A stretch of 64,000 bases of DNA from the NCBI RefSeq assembly GCF_051020985.1, contig NC_135003.1, positions 10,533,501 to 10,597,500 on the forward strand, written 5' to 3'. Position 1 is the stretch's first letter. Each line of letters opens with the position of its first letter. The stretch comes from Nomia melanderi (Eukaryota > Arthropoda > Insecta > Hymenoptera > Halictidae). The position numbers and the translations under genes were made by a program. The notes below the pieces were generated by a model. It searched no databases, was not told the DNA's origin, and worked only from the letters and a program-made list of their open reading frames with translations. This document shows, in pieces, positions 10,320-22,560 of this stretch.

Positions 10320-13080
10320 TTACGAGATCAGGCACTCGATAAGTTCTGACAAGCGCAATTGCACTTTCGAACGGAGCTCGTCTATGCTTAGACTGAGCAA
10401 TTCCGTGAGCAGTTCCCCCTTTTGTTCATCGAGCTTGCGTAACGACCAAAGTTCTTCCGATCGTTTTATTCGGCGCGATCTTTCGGCGTAAGAGGCGCGA
10501 TTCGATTTCCGACGATATCAGCCCAGCCGCTATCAAGTATCCGAAGTAATAAGACTCATTAAGCGTCGACAAACAAGCAAAAGGGCGACCGACCAAAGCT
10601 TGTTAGCGAAGTCTTCGGAACTGTTCCGTTCGCCGGCTCGGCTTTAACTATCACACGTCGATTCTTGTTTTATCTGCGAGCCGAGCGTGAACGCAACCTG
10701 TTATTGTAAATTAAATCAGTGTAAGTTATATATCTTTATTTGTGAGATACTGTCGTCTCAAGTTCGACTGTTATTTGTTCCGTTCGTATTCCTATTGTTC
10801 GCAACGAAAGGTTGAAAAGTGTCGTCGCAATTTAACGATCGCGTCTGCAAGGGTTAAACATCAGAATGTACCTAGAGTGTTCGCTAGTCTGCGAACTCGG
10901 GTATCGGTAAGTTATTGATCTCGCGGGTACAATGACACGCTGCTATAAAAGTGGCAAGATTAAAAATGCATTATGTAAGAGCCTGTCGGCTTCACCTTCC
11001 GTCAATTCTCCGGCGTAATTACGTTTTTCCGAGTCAATTAAAAAATATATGTCAATGAAAGTAGATGCGAGGTGATTCGAAATGCAATTAAAGCCTCGAC
11101 ACGTTTCTGTTTTCAGCGAAAGGGTCATTAATACTCGATTAATTTTAAATTGTTCTTTTCGTCGCGTTCAATTGAATTTTACGGGAATCGGGGGAAACCT
11201 AATTCTCCCGTGAATTTTTGATTTCACGTCCCGCATAGAATTGGTATAGCATTGCGAAGAGTATCGAACGATGTATTATTAATGTGTGTCACTGTACAGT
11301 GCGGTTAATTGAGAGCAATAACCGACCGTCGCTTCTCAGTAGCATCAGTACACATTCGGTACACCATTTACTATTAAAGATTCGATGTTCGTCTACCATT
11401 CCCACAAGACTATATTCAATATTCTTGCTGAAAACTTGCATTTCAACATTTATATAAATTCTGTGCGATTCTCTTTAAAAAACAAATGAAAAAACCGTAT
11501 CGATTTTCTAGAATAAAATTAGCAGTAACTACTTTCCAACTCTTCACTCTTCACCATCGAAAAAAATTCATGAAGTAAAGTCATGATTTTACGAGAAACT
11601 CAATACTCAAAATATTTCCGATTACACAAACCAATTTATTTCAATTACAATTTCATGTCGCATTAATAGCAACGATAATTAATGACAAAAGTATATTCTT
11701 TTCCAATGAAGTCATTAAAAACTGCAAATGTGTCGAACAGTCAAAACGTGAACTGCGGAACGCTGCCCTGTCCAAATTCGATGCAGTTTTTTTCGCTTGC
11801 GAACTTACTCGTAGATTTGTCGTCAATCGGGAGTACGTACTTCGTTGAAGTGTATATTTACTCTGAATTAGAAGCACGTTGGGAAGCGGAGTATGGGTGC
11901 TTCTTTGAATGCGGAACTTACGCACGCGTCTGGTCCAGACGAGGCGGCTCGCATTGGGGATACAAATCACGTGAGCATGCTTTCTGACGCGGAACTAATA
12001 GAGGCGCAACAAGGTGGGCAAACACCAACGAAGGTTCCCCTGATTGCAACGAATTAGAGTGCCCTATCCGGCCAACCGAACTCTAGTAGCGGGTAGACAA
12101 CAGTGTGGTCCGGATGAGCTGCTGCGAATCTACGAGCATCCGCAGGAGGACCAACCTTGTTTTCTCTCGGTCCGCGCAAGGACACACTAGTCGAATGCAA
12201 CGGTTAATTGCCTGGTTGCTATAACACGCAGTTCCATTCAATTCCAGAACGACATCGGGGCTTCCGGCATTTCGGGCGCCCGCGTTCGTGAAACTTCGAC
12301 GCTCCTGCCGGAATATTACAGAATATTCGAGCACGGTTCTCGACGATCAAACGTTTACCGTCGAACGGTTTATTTCTTGAACCTTTTTTCACTTAATTAT
12401 CCGACTGCTGATTAATCTCGTAAAATGAAATTGTGCTGTTCGTTTACAGAAAATATAAATTAATCAGGTCCATTATCGGGTAACATGAAATGTCAGATTC
12501 GAAATTATTCAGAGGTTTCTCTTGTATTAATTTAAATTCCACGCAACTCTTGAAAAATTACATCGGGAGTGGTTAAATATAGTAACTTTTAGATTTGTGA
12601 CTCTAATGTGAACAGCTAGTTAATCGTTTAATATAAACCCCATTAATTTAAGCACTGATATCACTAATAACATTGCAAGAGGCGTTAGCGAGATTAAATT
12701 ACAACGTCGGACTCCAATCCAGTTTAATATCGGTATTACTCGGTTCATCCTGTTCCCCCGAAGGTCGCCGTTCGCTGAATCCCCGGGTTCGGCTCCGGGT
12801 ACAAGTTCATTGGCACTCGACCCTGGGAAGGTGTGTCGGGCGCGATAAATTCGAGGATAAATTGATTCGACATCTAATTATAATAACTCGTCCCCAACGG
12901 CGGAAGTCCTGCGACGTCGGAGCCTTTGACACGGTACGTCAGGCACTCATGGAACTCCTGGCATGTCATCCATCTCAAGACGTAATCAACACCTCGAAAT
13001 ATCAAAGCCAGATGGCTTCCCGAGGGACTGTCGACTGCGCGCGCGCCTATTTAACTACACTGAAATTTAAATTGGTCGGT
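10320..13080. other. Non-coding stretch, possible donor sites only
   Basis: GC-rich at 10320-10920, then AT-rich. Two good 5' splice-site matches (GTAAGTTAT after CAGT at about 10720 and after ATCG at about 10900) occur in otherwise untranslatable DNA and could mark non-coding exons, but a six-base donor core is common by chance. Open frames at 11653-11970 (-), 11682-11987 (+), 12083-12334 (-) and 12673-13092 (+, 139 codons) are not recognisable. Confidence 0.4.
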
Positions 13081-13091
13081 TTCAACCGTTA

Positions 13092-13216
13092 ACTTCCGGG
13101 GACGCGTTGAATTTTCAATAAGCCTGCGGACTCGTGCTTCACGCCGGAGCCAAGATGGCGGGCAGCGCGTATTGACCGGAAGTCTTGCGGGGCGAGTGTG
13201 CGACGGCCGCCATTTT
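13092..13216. promoter_or_regulatory. Candidate housekeeping-type promoter (ETS and YY1/Pho sites)
   Basis: Four sites known from animal promoters lie within 125 bp. ETS-type sites are at 13092-13099 (ACTTCCGG, minus) and 13175-13183 (ACCGGAAGT, plus). YY1/Pleiohomeotic-type sites are at 13152-13161 (AAGATGGCGG, plus) and 13206-13216 (GCCGCCATTTT, minus, an exact match to AAnATGGCGGC). The block is GC-rich and CpG-rich, without a TATA box, as usual for broad promoters of widely expressed genes. Each factor has a site in both orientations, so direction is open. No coding exon is recognised next to it, so it could serve a non-coding first exon, an antisense RNA, or act as a Polycomb-type element. 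Confidence 0.4.
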
Positions 13217-13352
13217 ACCGGTCCCTTTTCGGGCGTAATAGTGTTCGGTTACGAGCCGGTTACATAATACGAACATCAGCGAGAAAGAGAAGCTAGCAGG
13301 CAATCGTTTAAATATCCCCTTACAATGCGCCGCACGCTGCGTCTCATTAGAA

Positions 13353-13381
13353 TTAAATAACGAATTTCATTCGTTATTTAA
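13353..13381. repeat. Perfect 13-bp inverted repeat, 3-base loop
   Basis: TTAAATAACGAAT (13353-13365) is followed by TTC and then its exact reverse complement (13369-13381). A perfect 13-3-13 palindrome is unlikely by chance in 64 kb. It begins about 140 bp after the ETS/YY1 block. It could be a cruciform-forming site, a binding site for a dimer, or the remains of a transposon end. Confidence 0.85.
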
Positions 13382-16355
13382 AATCTTTTCCGGTTGAAAG
13401 CGGAAACGGCCAGACATCTCCCCGAGTCGACGCGTAAGTACCGCGATAATGATACAAATTAAAAATTTCGTACGTAGAAATGGAATTAGTTGAAATTATA
13501 TTCTCCTCGAGTTCCCGCAGGAGCTTCCCGGCCACCGAATAAGAAGAAAACATTTTCGGTATAATAAATGTTACTGGCGGAATATACACCGCGAATAAAA
13601 TTACGGCATGAAATTTTATGCACCGACTTTTGACGCTCGCGTTTCCCTTTACCAAGCCGACTATTGACTTTTTTTTCCTATTCTTTCCCTCTTTTTCTAG
13701 GAAAACACGGGTACGGTCGGCATTATATTTCCGCGGGGTAAGCTAATTAAATGACTGTCAGTTATCGTGGGTTTGTTAAGATTGACTGGAGATGGAGTGC
13801 GCGATGGACAATCGCCGAGAATGTCCACTGCACGTGTAATCCTCATTGTTCGCGGAGCAATGGTTGAAGTACTCGACAGACATCGTGCGCCGCCTACTTG
13901 CGTAAAATCCCTTATTATCTGGCCGCCGCTTCTCCCGTTACTTTCGTATTTTCGTGGCCAGTATGTGACACGCGGTGAAAAAAGAACAGCATTTCGGCGT
14001 CCATTCTCCACCGTAGTAAACTGATAAACGAGTCTGGCCCAAGGATTATTTTCGAAAAAATACGTATCCATTTGCTTTATAACCTCGCTTTCGAACGGAT
14101 GAATATTTTTAGAAATCTTTTAACGAGGAACACCAGCAAGCGAAATATTTAAGGAATTTAATGGCGTGACAGTATATTTATCATCCTAATTGACGACTTA
14201 AAAAGAGTAAAAGTTAGTTATCGTTACCAATGTTTTCAGTGAACAAAGAGAAGTTAGTTGGAAGGACTGGTTTTATTTCGAACAGTATTGGTTGATCGAA
14301 TAATAAGAAACGTCAGTTTAGTGTATTAACAAATTGAAATCAAATTAATTTAGTCATATCAAGCTTTTATATTGAATGATATACCTGGCACTTTATAGCA
14401 CATACAATTAATTAGATTTTGCTTGTTCGCTTTTCACGTTCGTAAAGCATCTCTAATTCCTCGAACGCAGAAAATGTTGTGAAATAATAAATTTGTTAGG
14501 AAGGTATAAAATACACAGTTTCAGGATTATAAAATAAGAGATCAACTTCTATGGCACTCACACCCCCAGTGCGGACAATACGTGAGAAACACGTGAACCG
14601 TTTATCCCGAAGGAAGGAGGACAGCGTCCAAGGCAGGTGTGTTTCTATAAGATTCCACCCGAAACCGAGAAGCGTCACGATCGGTTATACGAGGCACGAT
14701 CGTCTAAAACGATTTGTACCGGAAATATGTGCAATGACACGTACCCCCGGGACGGAAGACCCTTGTCAAAATATTAAACCCTTCCCTTTAAGATCGAGTT
14801 TCGAATAGTTTCATGTCATAACAAATCCGATCCTCTTTGCGGGTATATCGCAGGGGTAAAGGTAGGAGGAGAGAAAGAAAGAGAGGGAAGGAGAGAAAAG
14901 AGAAGACTTCAACGGGGATCGAGCGTCGGAGGGTTCAACCGGCCAGTATCACCTTACAACAGCTTTCCACGCGACCCCTTTTATGAAGGACCGTCCCATA
15001 TCTCCATTTATTTTTGTTCCATCTTTTGAAATCATACACCCTTTATTACGGGGGAGGGTCGCGCGACCTCCACTTGCACGACTATCGCGCGGATGGTCCA
15101 AAAAATTCTTCACCTTGTATTCCACTTTCATTGTCGGACCATTACATCTCAACAAGTTGAGAATCACGGGTGTAAGTTGTTAAATGTTTCACTGCATTGC
15201 ACCAAAGAAGTATGTGGCGTAACTTCATTTATAAATTATACTCCGATTTATGAAAGAAGAGCCCTTGGAAGTAGACCCGACTTTTTGCGGTATTGTCGCA
15301 TATTCACACCGGTGTCCAAGATCACTGTACTCACAAAATCAAAAACTATTAAAATGGTATTACCAGTCATCTGTGCCATTGTGAGCGTAAAGAAAATCGT
15401 CTTTCAAGTTGTAAAGAATTATTGTAAAGAAGTAATTCTAGTCTTTACTTCCACTTTACTTTCTACTCGTTTTCTTTTAATATTATATTGTCCGCTGTCC
15501 TACCTTTTATATTTTCCAGTGTTAGGCGTTACAAGAATTTATTCGTGTAACAAATAGTACTTACTATATCGTTTTTATTACAAGAAATGAAGTATGATAG
15601 AAGAGTAGCAAACTGCAAAGCTATAGTTATTAAATCTCTCTGTAAATCCACGAAGAACAATCATTTGAATAGTTTAAATGTCTTTTCGCTGCAATGTTGC
15701 GCGAAACGGTGCTTGAAAATTATGAAATAATTCAAAGATCCTGTTGCAGCAGTTTCTAGTTCATAGAGAGATGCTAATTGAATTGAAAGTACCGAAGCTT
15801 CCAACGAAATTGTTCGGAACTAATTAAAGGATACTCACCCTTTTGTGCTCACAGTATAATGGCGAGACTTTTACTAGCGCCAGATACCTGACCGGTAACG
15901 AAACACTCTAAACACTGGTTCCCAAGCGCTCTTTGTCGAACTTGTCCTAATATTTTGACTTCATTTGCTTTTGGAAACCGGCGAACGTGCGCTAAGGTAT
16001 AATGAAATTCCCGTTTTCCGCCCCGGGATACACAATTTAAATTATTTTGTGAGTCTTGTTCTCTCGTGCACTTCCAATATAAATGCGAAAAATCGTTCAG
16101 GTTTCGGTCAACGACACAGCGGACCAGCGAAAGCGTTGATTTCGAACGGCAGGTAAAATACGACGCACATTTCATCAGGAACCCCTTCGTCGCGCTGCAT
16201 TAAACGTCAGCAATCGTTTCTATGAAAAAATCTGCAGTTTCGTTAGGTACAAGCGGCGCATGGTAATTTCGAGGGCATAACGTCGCGGAAACAAGGAAGG
16301 GGTCACACAAAAGGCACGGAACACCGCAAGTCCCGCAATTCACCGGAGGCAACTA
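13382..16355. other. Non-coding stretch, nothing firm
   Basis: Holds a purine-rich low-complexity run at about 14863-14907 and several small open frames (13374-13655 -, 13697-14071 -, 13767-14024 +, 14551-14808 +, 15093-15557 + of 154 codons, 15849-16175 -) that overlap one another or are unrecognisable. AT-rich at 14080-14550 and 15180-15800. Confidence 0.45.
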
Positions 16356-16357
16356 TA

Positions 16358-16821
16358 CAGGGTGGGCAATAACTTCAACCGTTCGGGAAATCATCATTTC
16401 CGGAGATATGAAAAATCTTTATTTACCGAAGTTCCGTGACACCGTACGATATTCTAATAACAATAGTTTTACAGTAGACAGTTTTTGGGAAAGTTTCAAG
16501 ATCCTCTTTACTTTTCAAAATGACATACTTCAATTTGTTGTACCAAAAAGGACAGTAAATATTTAAACAATTTTAATAACCTGCGATACAAGACGGTTCG
16601 ATACTAAATAAAAAATTAAAAAAACACTATACCAAAAATATACTACTTTACTATTCCGCCAGACATGAAAAATTACATTGTGAAATTATCAATGACAAAA
16701 GTAATCTCGAAATTTCCAAAAATTACAGTCTCTTTGATACTATATAATTTTTCTAAACATCGATCGCATTCCAGAAGATTATGAAAATATCTCAGGCGGT
16801 CGACATTTCTGCCTCACCCTG
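16358..16821. mobile_element. Non-autonomous TA-flanked DNA transposon (MITE), element 1
   Basis: The left end reads TA then CAGGGTGGGCAATAACTTCA (16356 onward). The right end reads CACCCTG then TA (to 16823). Aligned as inverted repeats, the first 7 bases are identical, and after a one-base gap 12 of the next 17 match (both arms reach ACCG). The element is 464 bp with a TA duplication, the target used by the Tc1/mariner superfamily. The body (about 16440-16790) is AT-rich while both flanks are GC-rich, and it has no transposase frame. It would have depended on a transposase supplied elsewhere. The diverged arms and absence of coding suggest an old, inactive copy. Confidence 0.65.
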
Positions 16822-16823
16822 TA

Positions 16824-19010
16824 GATTGAAACGAGCAGTGGGTCCGACCGGCAGCGCGGCGTATACCGACCACTTTTTATCCGTCCGCGGATTCAAATCT
16901 GCGAACAACCGGGGACGGTTTGAAACGATCATCCGTACTTATTACCAGAAGCATACGCGGTCCGCGCTCACAATGGATACACGTAACCGTCAGCGTAGGA
17001 GGGTAGTCGAGGGTGGTCGGTCCGGCCAGTTGGAAGGCCGACTGCCGTGTAGATCGATAACACTTTCCGGCGGAAACTAAGCTTAAGCGACGTAGCTAAC
17101 AAGAGGAAATGAGGTACTGCGGGGATACGCGAATCGGGAAGGGGTTAGTTTCGCCAAAGAAGATCCGCGGTTCGCCGTGGATACGGTGCGCGCACGTTGG
17201 ATCGCTTCCCTGCGGACGAAAGGGTTAAAGTAGCTCTACGCCAGTCAAGGTGTTGGTTCACACATTTCAGCATAATCCGTGCACAGTATTAGTGTGTACA
17301 CACATATATTTGTGTGTGTGTGTGTGTTCATGTATATACTATACGTATAACAACAAGGGTTGAGGATCTCCAGGGCCAGCGATGCGGTTTCTCGGACTAG
17401 GCAGCTCTTAAGCTTCCGGCAGCTGGAAGGTTCATGGAGTTGGAAACGACCCCGTCTGTACGATTCCGTACCGTGGACACGATAAACGTTCGCTGATCCG
17501 GTCATTCGTTAACCCTCCCCGTATATATATATACGTGTCGTACAATTTGTCAGGAGCGGTTAAAGCCACTATTAACCTACCAACGATTATTGCCGTCTCT
17601 TTTCGCTTTAGCGACTGTTTGCCCTCGGGAGCCGGGGTGTGTTGCGCCGCCGGAAAGTGGATCCCGGCTGTAAAATTAAGACCGCTCGGAACAGATTCCG
17701 TATTGCGAGGACCTATTGCATTCGTTATTTAGATCTGTGCGATCGTACGCGCGGCGCGAGTGAAAAAGAGATGGCCTCGAATAAGTTGTTTCCGGTGGTT
17801 GGATACCACGATCAGCGGACTTTCGGGACTCTTATGCGATTATAGCGGATACTTCTGAAATTTTTATGTAGCTAGACGAGGGAAATAGATGTTTTTTTCT
17901 CTTAGAAATCATATTTATCGTGATAATGAACTTCTAGTTAGCTGTTCCGTCAGTTAGTTTCATGATTCTAGAAAAATCAGATTCGAAGAAAACTTTCTTG
18001 CATCAAAAGTCAAATAAAAATGCCTATTGATTTTTATCGATACACGCGTTTCCTCGTATTTCAATGCAACGACAGAAAGCACCGCAGTCTCTTAATAAAT
18101 AACAATAACCTGACCATTCGGAACAGTCCACCCTCCATAATAGTCACTTCCAATGAAAGGTGATTGTAACAACAATTTCCGGTTGCCAGTATACCTTCCG
18201 CCGTACCCTTAATGCAACCGGAGCGCGCAGATCGCTGCGGTTGACACGCCCGAACAAGACTATGATTAAAGATCTTGCCAGCAGCATTTACGATTTTTTG
18301 CGTCGTTCATTTCCGCGCTATAAATTCCGCATTACAACCGGTACCGCCCGGCATCGACATTAATATCGTGTCTCTGCCGGCTACGCGGGTCCAGTTATAG
18401 GTAATCAATGCATATTTAAACGTCTCGTTCGCGCGAAATGTTAACGATACCGCGTTGACTTAATCGACGTGAACTTCCATCGTAGTAGTTACAGAAGAAT
18501 TGTCTACAGAAAGGAGAAAATACGAAGAAAAAGTGGAGAAAGTTAATAGCAGCTGATCCGATTGATCCAATCGACGAAAGTGATTCTCAATGCACACAAT
18601 ACTCATAATTCACCGGAATATCTCCATCTGTCTGCGACATAGACGCGGCACAGAGCTAATCGTAGTCGAATAAAGCATCGTCCCGATACTCCCACGTTTC
18701 CGCTGAGTAAGATATTGAACGGAAATTTCAAATAATTGCCGGATACGAAAAGGTCGTCGATGGCAATGGCGACGAGGTCGCCAAGCTTCGGACTATCGCT
18801 AAGCTCCTCGCCGTTTCCTTCTTCCGCCTCCTACATCTACTATCCTTTTCCGCGGGATTTGGAACAATCCTGAAACCCGGAAAGGTTAGCGATGAACGGG
18901 GTAGCGGGAACGAAAGGTAAAGAGCATTGAGCAAAAGGAGACGGAGCAAAGGAGAGGGACCTATACGAAACACAAGCACGGCGAAGGACAGAAGTACACG
19001 TCGTACGGCG
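16824..19010. other. Non-coding stretch with a TG repeat
   Basis: GC-rich to about 17250, then mixed. Contains a TG microsatellite, a short TA palindrome at 17521-17534, and an exact TATCGATA (DRE-type) site at 18035-18042. Open frames at 16781-17080 (+), 17245-17505 (-), 17535-17732 (+), 18160-18363 (+) and 18728-19033 (-) are not recognisable. Confidence 0.45.
17292..17327 (+). repeat. (TG)n microsatellite with adjacent CA half
   Basis: A (TG)8 run at 17311-17327 is preceded by the TGTGTACACA palindrome at 17293-17302, so the CA and TG halves can pair as a hairpin around TATAT. Alternating purine-pyrimidine DNA of this type is also prone to the Z form. Confidence 0.85.
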
Positions 19011-22000
19011 GAGGATATAAAACGGTGGCCCAACAGAAAGAATCGAGGACGTGGATGTGTTTAGCTGGTCGAAGTCTTTCCCCGCTTCAATTGGGCTTCA
19101 ATAATTTGTGGCCCCGCGCCAGTGGGCTGGACGATAAGGTGGGACGGTTCAAGGGTGGATGGAGGATGGAAGCGTGCGCGGGGGCTGGTGTGTATGTGGA
19201 ACGACAAGTAGAAGGAAGGAAAATCGACGTGGAGAAAGTCTCCGCCCGGGGGGTAGCTAGTAGTCGGCAGAGGCCAGGATATGCGAGGCAGTTGAAAAGT
19301 TTACACGCTCCGACGGTGATGTATGGAGATTGTGCGTGCGTGACTTGCTTAGTTCTGAGGCAGCAGACGAAGCTCGCTCACTTCTTCGACCAGCTCCACA
19401 CTTTCCATTTGCCCTCTCGTTCTCTCTGCCATCCCTTTTCCCTCTATCCTCTGCCACGTTTCCTCGTAGGTCTGATAACCACCGTTTTATCGCCCCTCTA
19501 TGCAAGGATACCGGCATTTCGGTGGTTCGGACGCGTGGCCGACTGTGTATAGTAATAACCGTTCCGAACTTCGTAACAGAAGTGGCCCGTTTTAACATGA
19601 TAAATGCTCGACGGGATACGCGGGCCGGTTGCCCGTGTTCCTGGCAGCCGAAGATTAGAGTATATTGATTGCAATTAATTACGGAGACTCTTCCGCGTGC
19701 AACCGGATCGCACTTGCTATCTGCGAGGACATTTCGGTGGGTCATTAGTCTCCGGTGTCTGGAATCTATTAATTTCGTGAAGTTGCTCAGCGTTTAATGT
19801 TTGACGTTTGAGTTTGATATACGGACTGCGTCGAGATTGTATTAACTATTCTATGGAATGTCGGAATTTTATTTTGTTTCGCTGTCGGGTCAATAAGAGA
19901 ATACAGAAGAATCGAAGAATCGTCTTTCAGGCTTGAATACGTGAAATCTTGAACATCAATGTTTATTTTCAAGTCATAAATCGATGTAGAAGAGTCCATT
20001 TCAAATCGATTTCTATCGTTTCAAGTGTATCGTTCCTCTTGAAAAGTTGAAACTCTGGAATGTAAGTATCAAGTTCATAATACAGACACCCCCGACGATT
20101 ATCCGATTCCAGCACAAGAACTGCTGTACAATGAGTCTCAACTTTCCCCAAGCTGAGCAACCCCGCACGAAACAACCCTTCGCTGAATCTTCACCCTCGC
20201 GGAATGTCTCTCGAGCCCCGCGTCTTTCACGGACCAGCACTGTTTTCATAAAGGTCGGAGCACTGTAACGAGCCCCTTTAGCCCCGTGCATTATTATAAG
20301 GTCTTCATTACATCTCGAACGCGCTGATAATCACGGGACCGGGCCGAGTGTTCGGTAAACGCCATTACCGGCTGTCACGACAGAGAAACACGATTAAATC
20401 GGTGCGCGCCGGGATCCCCCCGACAATTGAATCTGATCTCGTGCAGAAGCGTTGATCGATGCGAGAACATGGCCCCAGCTCGCGCCTGGTCGGGCATTAA
20501 ATTTTCAGGCCGGTTCCTGTACACGAATCGGAATACTTTCCTTTCGGGACGCGTAACACTGAATCACGCTCGACAGACCCGTAACCCAATTAGATGGAGA
20601 TATAGCCGACAGACACCTGAAAGGGTTAATCTTCTAGGCCAGCCTCGAACAGAAGCTACGCTCGTCCGCGAGAGAGCGCGGTGATAATTAAAACCGTCCA
20701 GTGGCGCGAATTAATCTCGTTAACCAATAACGGGACGGCAAACGTTGACAATTTGCCGGGGAAACACTTGGGCAAACTTCGACGGGCCGATTAACGGAAC
20801 AATACACGCCGCGGACTGTATGCATTTCATAAACGGGAAAGGAGGACGAACTTCGGGAGGCACAGCGCCTTAAATAATTATGGTGTTTGCTCATGAAGCA
20901 GAGTCGACGGGGCTGGGGCCTCTCGGACTAGAGACAGATAGAGAGAGAGAGGGGGAGAGAGAAAACGAGAGGGCGCACCTCATCCGCGCACCGGGGTCCT
21001 CTAATTCCGGCGGTGAGGGTCGAAGGGTTAATTGAGGGCAACAATTAATTTACGATGTTGAACGAACTTGCACAAACTTTGACAGATTGCCGACGAGTGA
21101 AGGATGAAGGCGAAGAAAGCCGCCATAAATAAGGATGAAGCGGAAACGGCGAGCGCCGAGGTCCGAGGGCTAACGGATGGCTGGACCGAGCCCGGTGACC
21201 AAGGGACAACGGAAAGTCTTAAGCCCCTCGGGAACTGGCGAACACCGCCGTATCCTCGGCTCAAATTAGTCGCGCTGGATTTACTCGTCGGCGGATCAGT
21301 TTTTTAATCTCCCCTGCGGGAAGCCGCAAATAATTCCCGGCTACCGCGCGCGGAAAGCCCGCGCTACGAACCCCCGTTTTATCCTTGATGAAAGTTTTTG
21401 AGATCGCCCTCGATGAGCATTTGCATTCTCTCACGATCGAGTCTACTCGGTCCATAGTTTCATTTAATCCCCCCACTACCGGTTTAATCGATTTCGGTTT
21501 TCATCATTTTTGTTCCCCCCCTCTTTATTTTCGTCGCGCCCGTTTGTTCGCTTTACGCGTTCCGGTATACATATAGCTCAAACGAATTTCGTTGCGCCGT
21601 CGGGTTCCCGGTGCACGTTGTACCTGGACGTTGCCCGTGTACGTAGATTTTCTGCCTGTTATCGCAAAGTGTTTATAAATTTGACGCAACGCGCTTTTGC
21701 GGCGGGTCGCGTGACCGCGCCGGGAACGCCCTCAGTGGAATTGATTAATATTGAAGAATAATTGAAGCGTTAGATACGGGAAGGGCGGGAGATGGCCCGA
21801 TTGATATGACGCTTTTATAGAAACCTGTCTTTCTCGATGAATTATTGAAAGTAACACAGTCCGGATGAATATCGCATAAAAGATATCAAATGAAAATGTT
21901 GACGCTAAAATTATCTACTATGAATTTCCCTATGAGAGAAATTGTGGTTACACGGGAAAGGCGTGTTTGTCGAGGACAAAGAAAAATAGCATCTTTAAAA

Positions 22001-22560
22001 TCGATCACCGTACTATAAATTCCCTGTTAATGCAAGCCTATCGTCGTTTACAATGGTTACACGTGTGCGAAATTTGTAGCGAACAGTTTTGAACACTCGA
22101 TGCGTTCAATCGAGCGAAAGCTTAATGATCCGTCGTAATCTTTAACATTCAGGCCTGATCGAGTTTGGGCCATTTACCTTTCCCCCCACGCGCGATAGAA
22201 ATGAATCATCCTGCCAGGTTTGTAACGAACCCGCGTTTCCGCTGTTCGCGTCGATCGGTCGGCAACCGGGGACGACATTTCGGCGGTCGCGCAGCCATTT
22301 TTTTCCCTCCCATTTGCGGCCGTCCGCGATAAGACGCGGGAACGTGGGGACAATTTTCAGGGGACACCCCCGCGCGGCCCGCTCATTCTACTTTGCCTCC
22401 GTTCCCCTTTCCGCCTCATTCTCTCGTTATAAAGTGCTGTTCGGCTGACAGCTCTTATCGGTGCTTCGCACGGAATCGATACGAACGGGAGGGTATGTAC
22501 GCGATGCCCTTCCGCCCGTGCTCGTTTGGTCAATGCACTTTTCGTGGATCGCACGTGAGC
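19010..22560. other. GC-rich block, no gene recognised
   Basis: The window's longest open frame is here (19025-19552 +, 175 codons), overlapped by 19257-19745 (-, 162 codons) and 19330-19668 (+). Mutual overlap on both strands and the absence of any domain suggest GC-driven chance frames. A TATA-like GATATAAAAC at about 19013-19022 lies only a few bases before the 19025 ATG, too close to be that frame's promoter. Further frames (20427-20684 +, 21104-21307 +, 21510-21761 +, 22357-22554 -) are equally anonymous. Confidence 0.45.
20930..20972 (+). repeat. Short GA-rich tract
   Basis: Purine run with a (GA)5 core at 20941-20950 followed by GGGGGAGAGAGA, in GC-rich DNA without a recognised gene. 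Confidence 0.8.

Noticed and set aside
9987..10335. Ser/Leu-rich open frames on the minus strand
   Set aside because: They are translations of the (AG)n microsatellite; a dinucleotide repeat without stops keeps frames open.
12780..12800. CCCGG-GTTCGGCT-CCGGG stem resembling a tRNA T-arm
   Set aside because: The loop has eight bases and lacks the invariant A; no other arm fits.
19025..19552. Longest open frame in the window (175 codons) with a TATA-like sequence just before it
   Set aside because: The TATA-like site is only a few bases from the ATG, another 162-codon frame lies on the opposite strand, and no domain is recognisable; the block is GC-rich with few stops.
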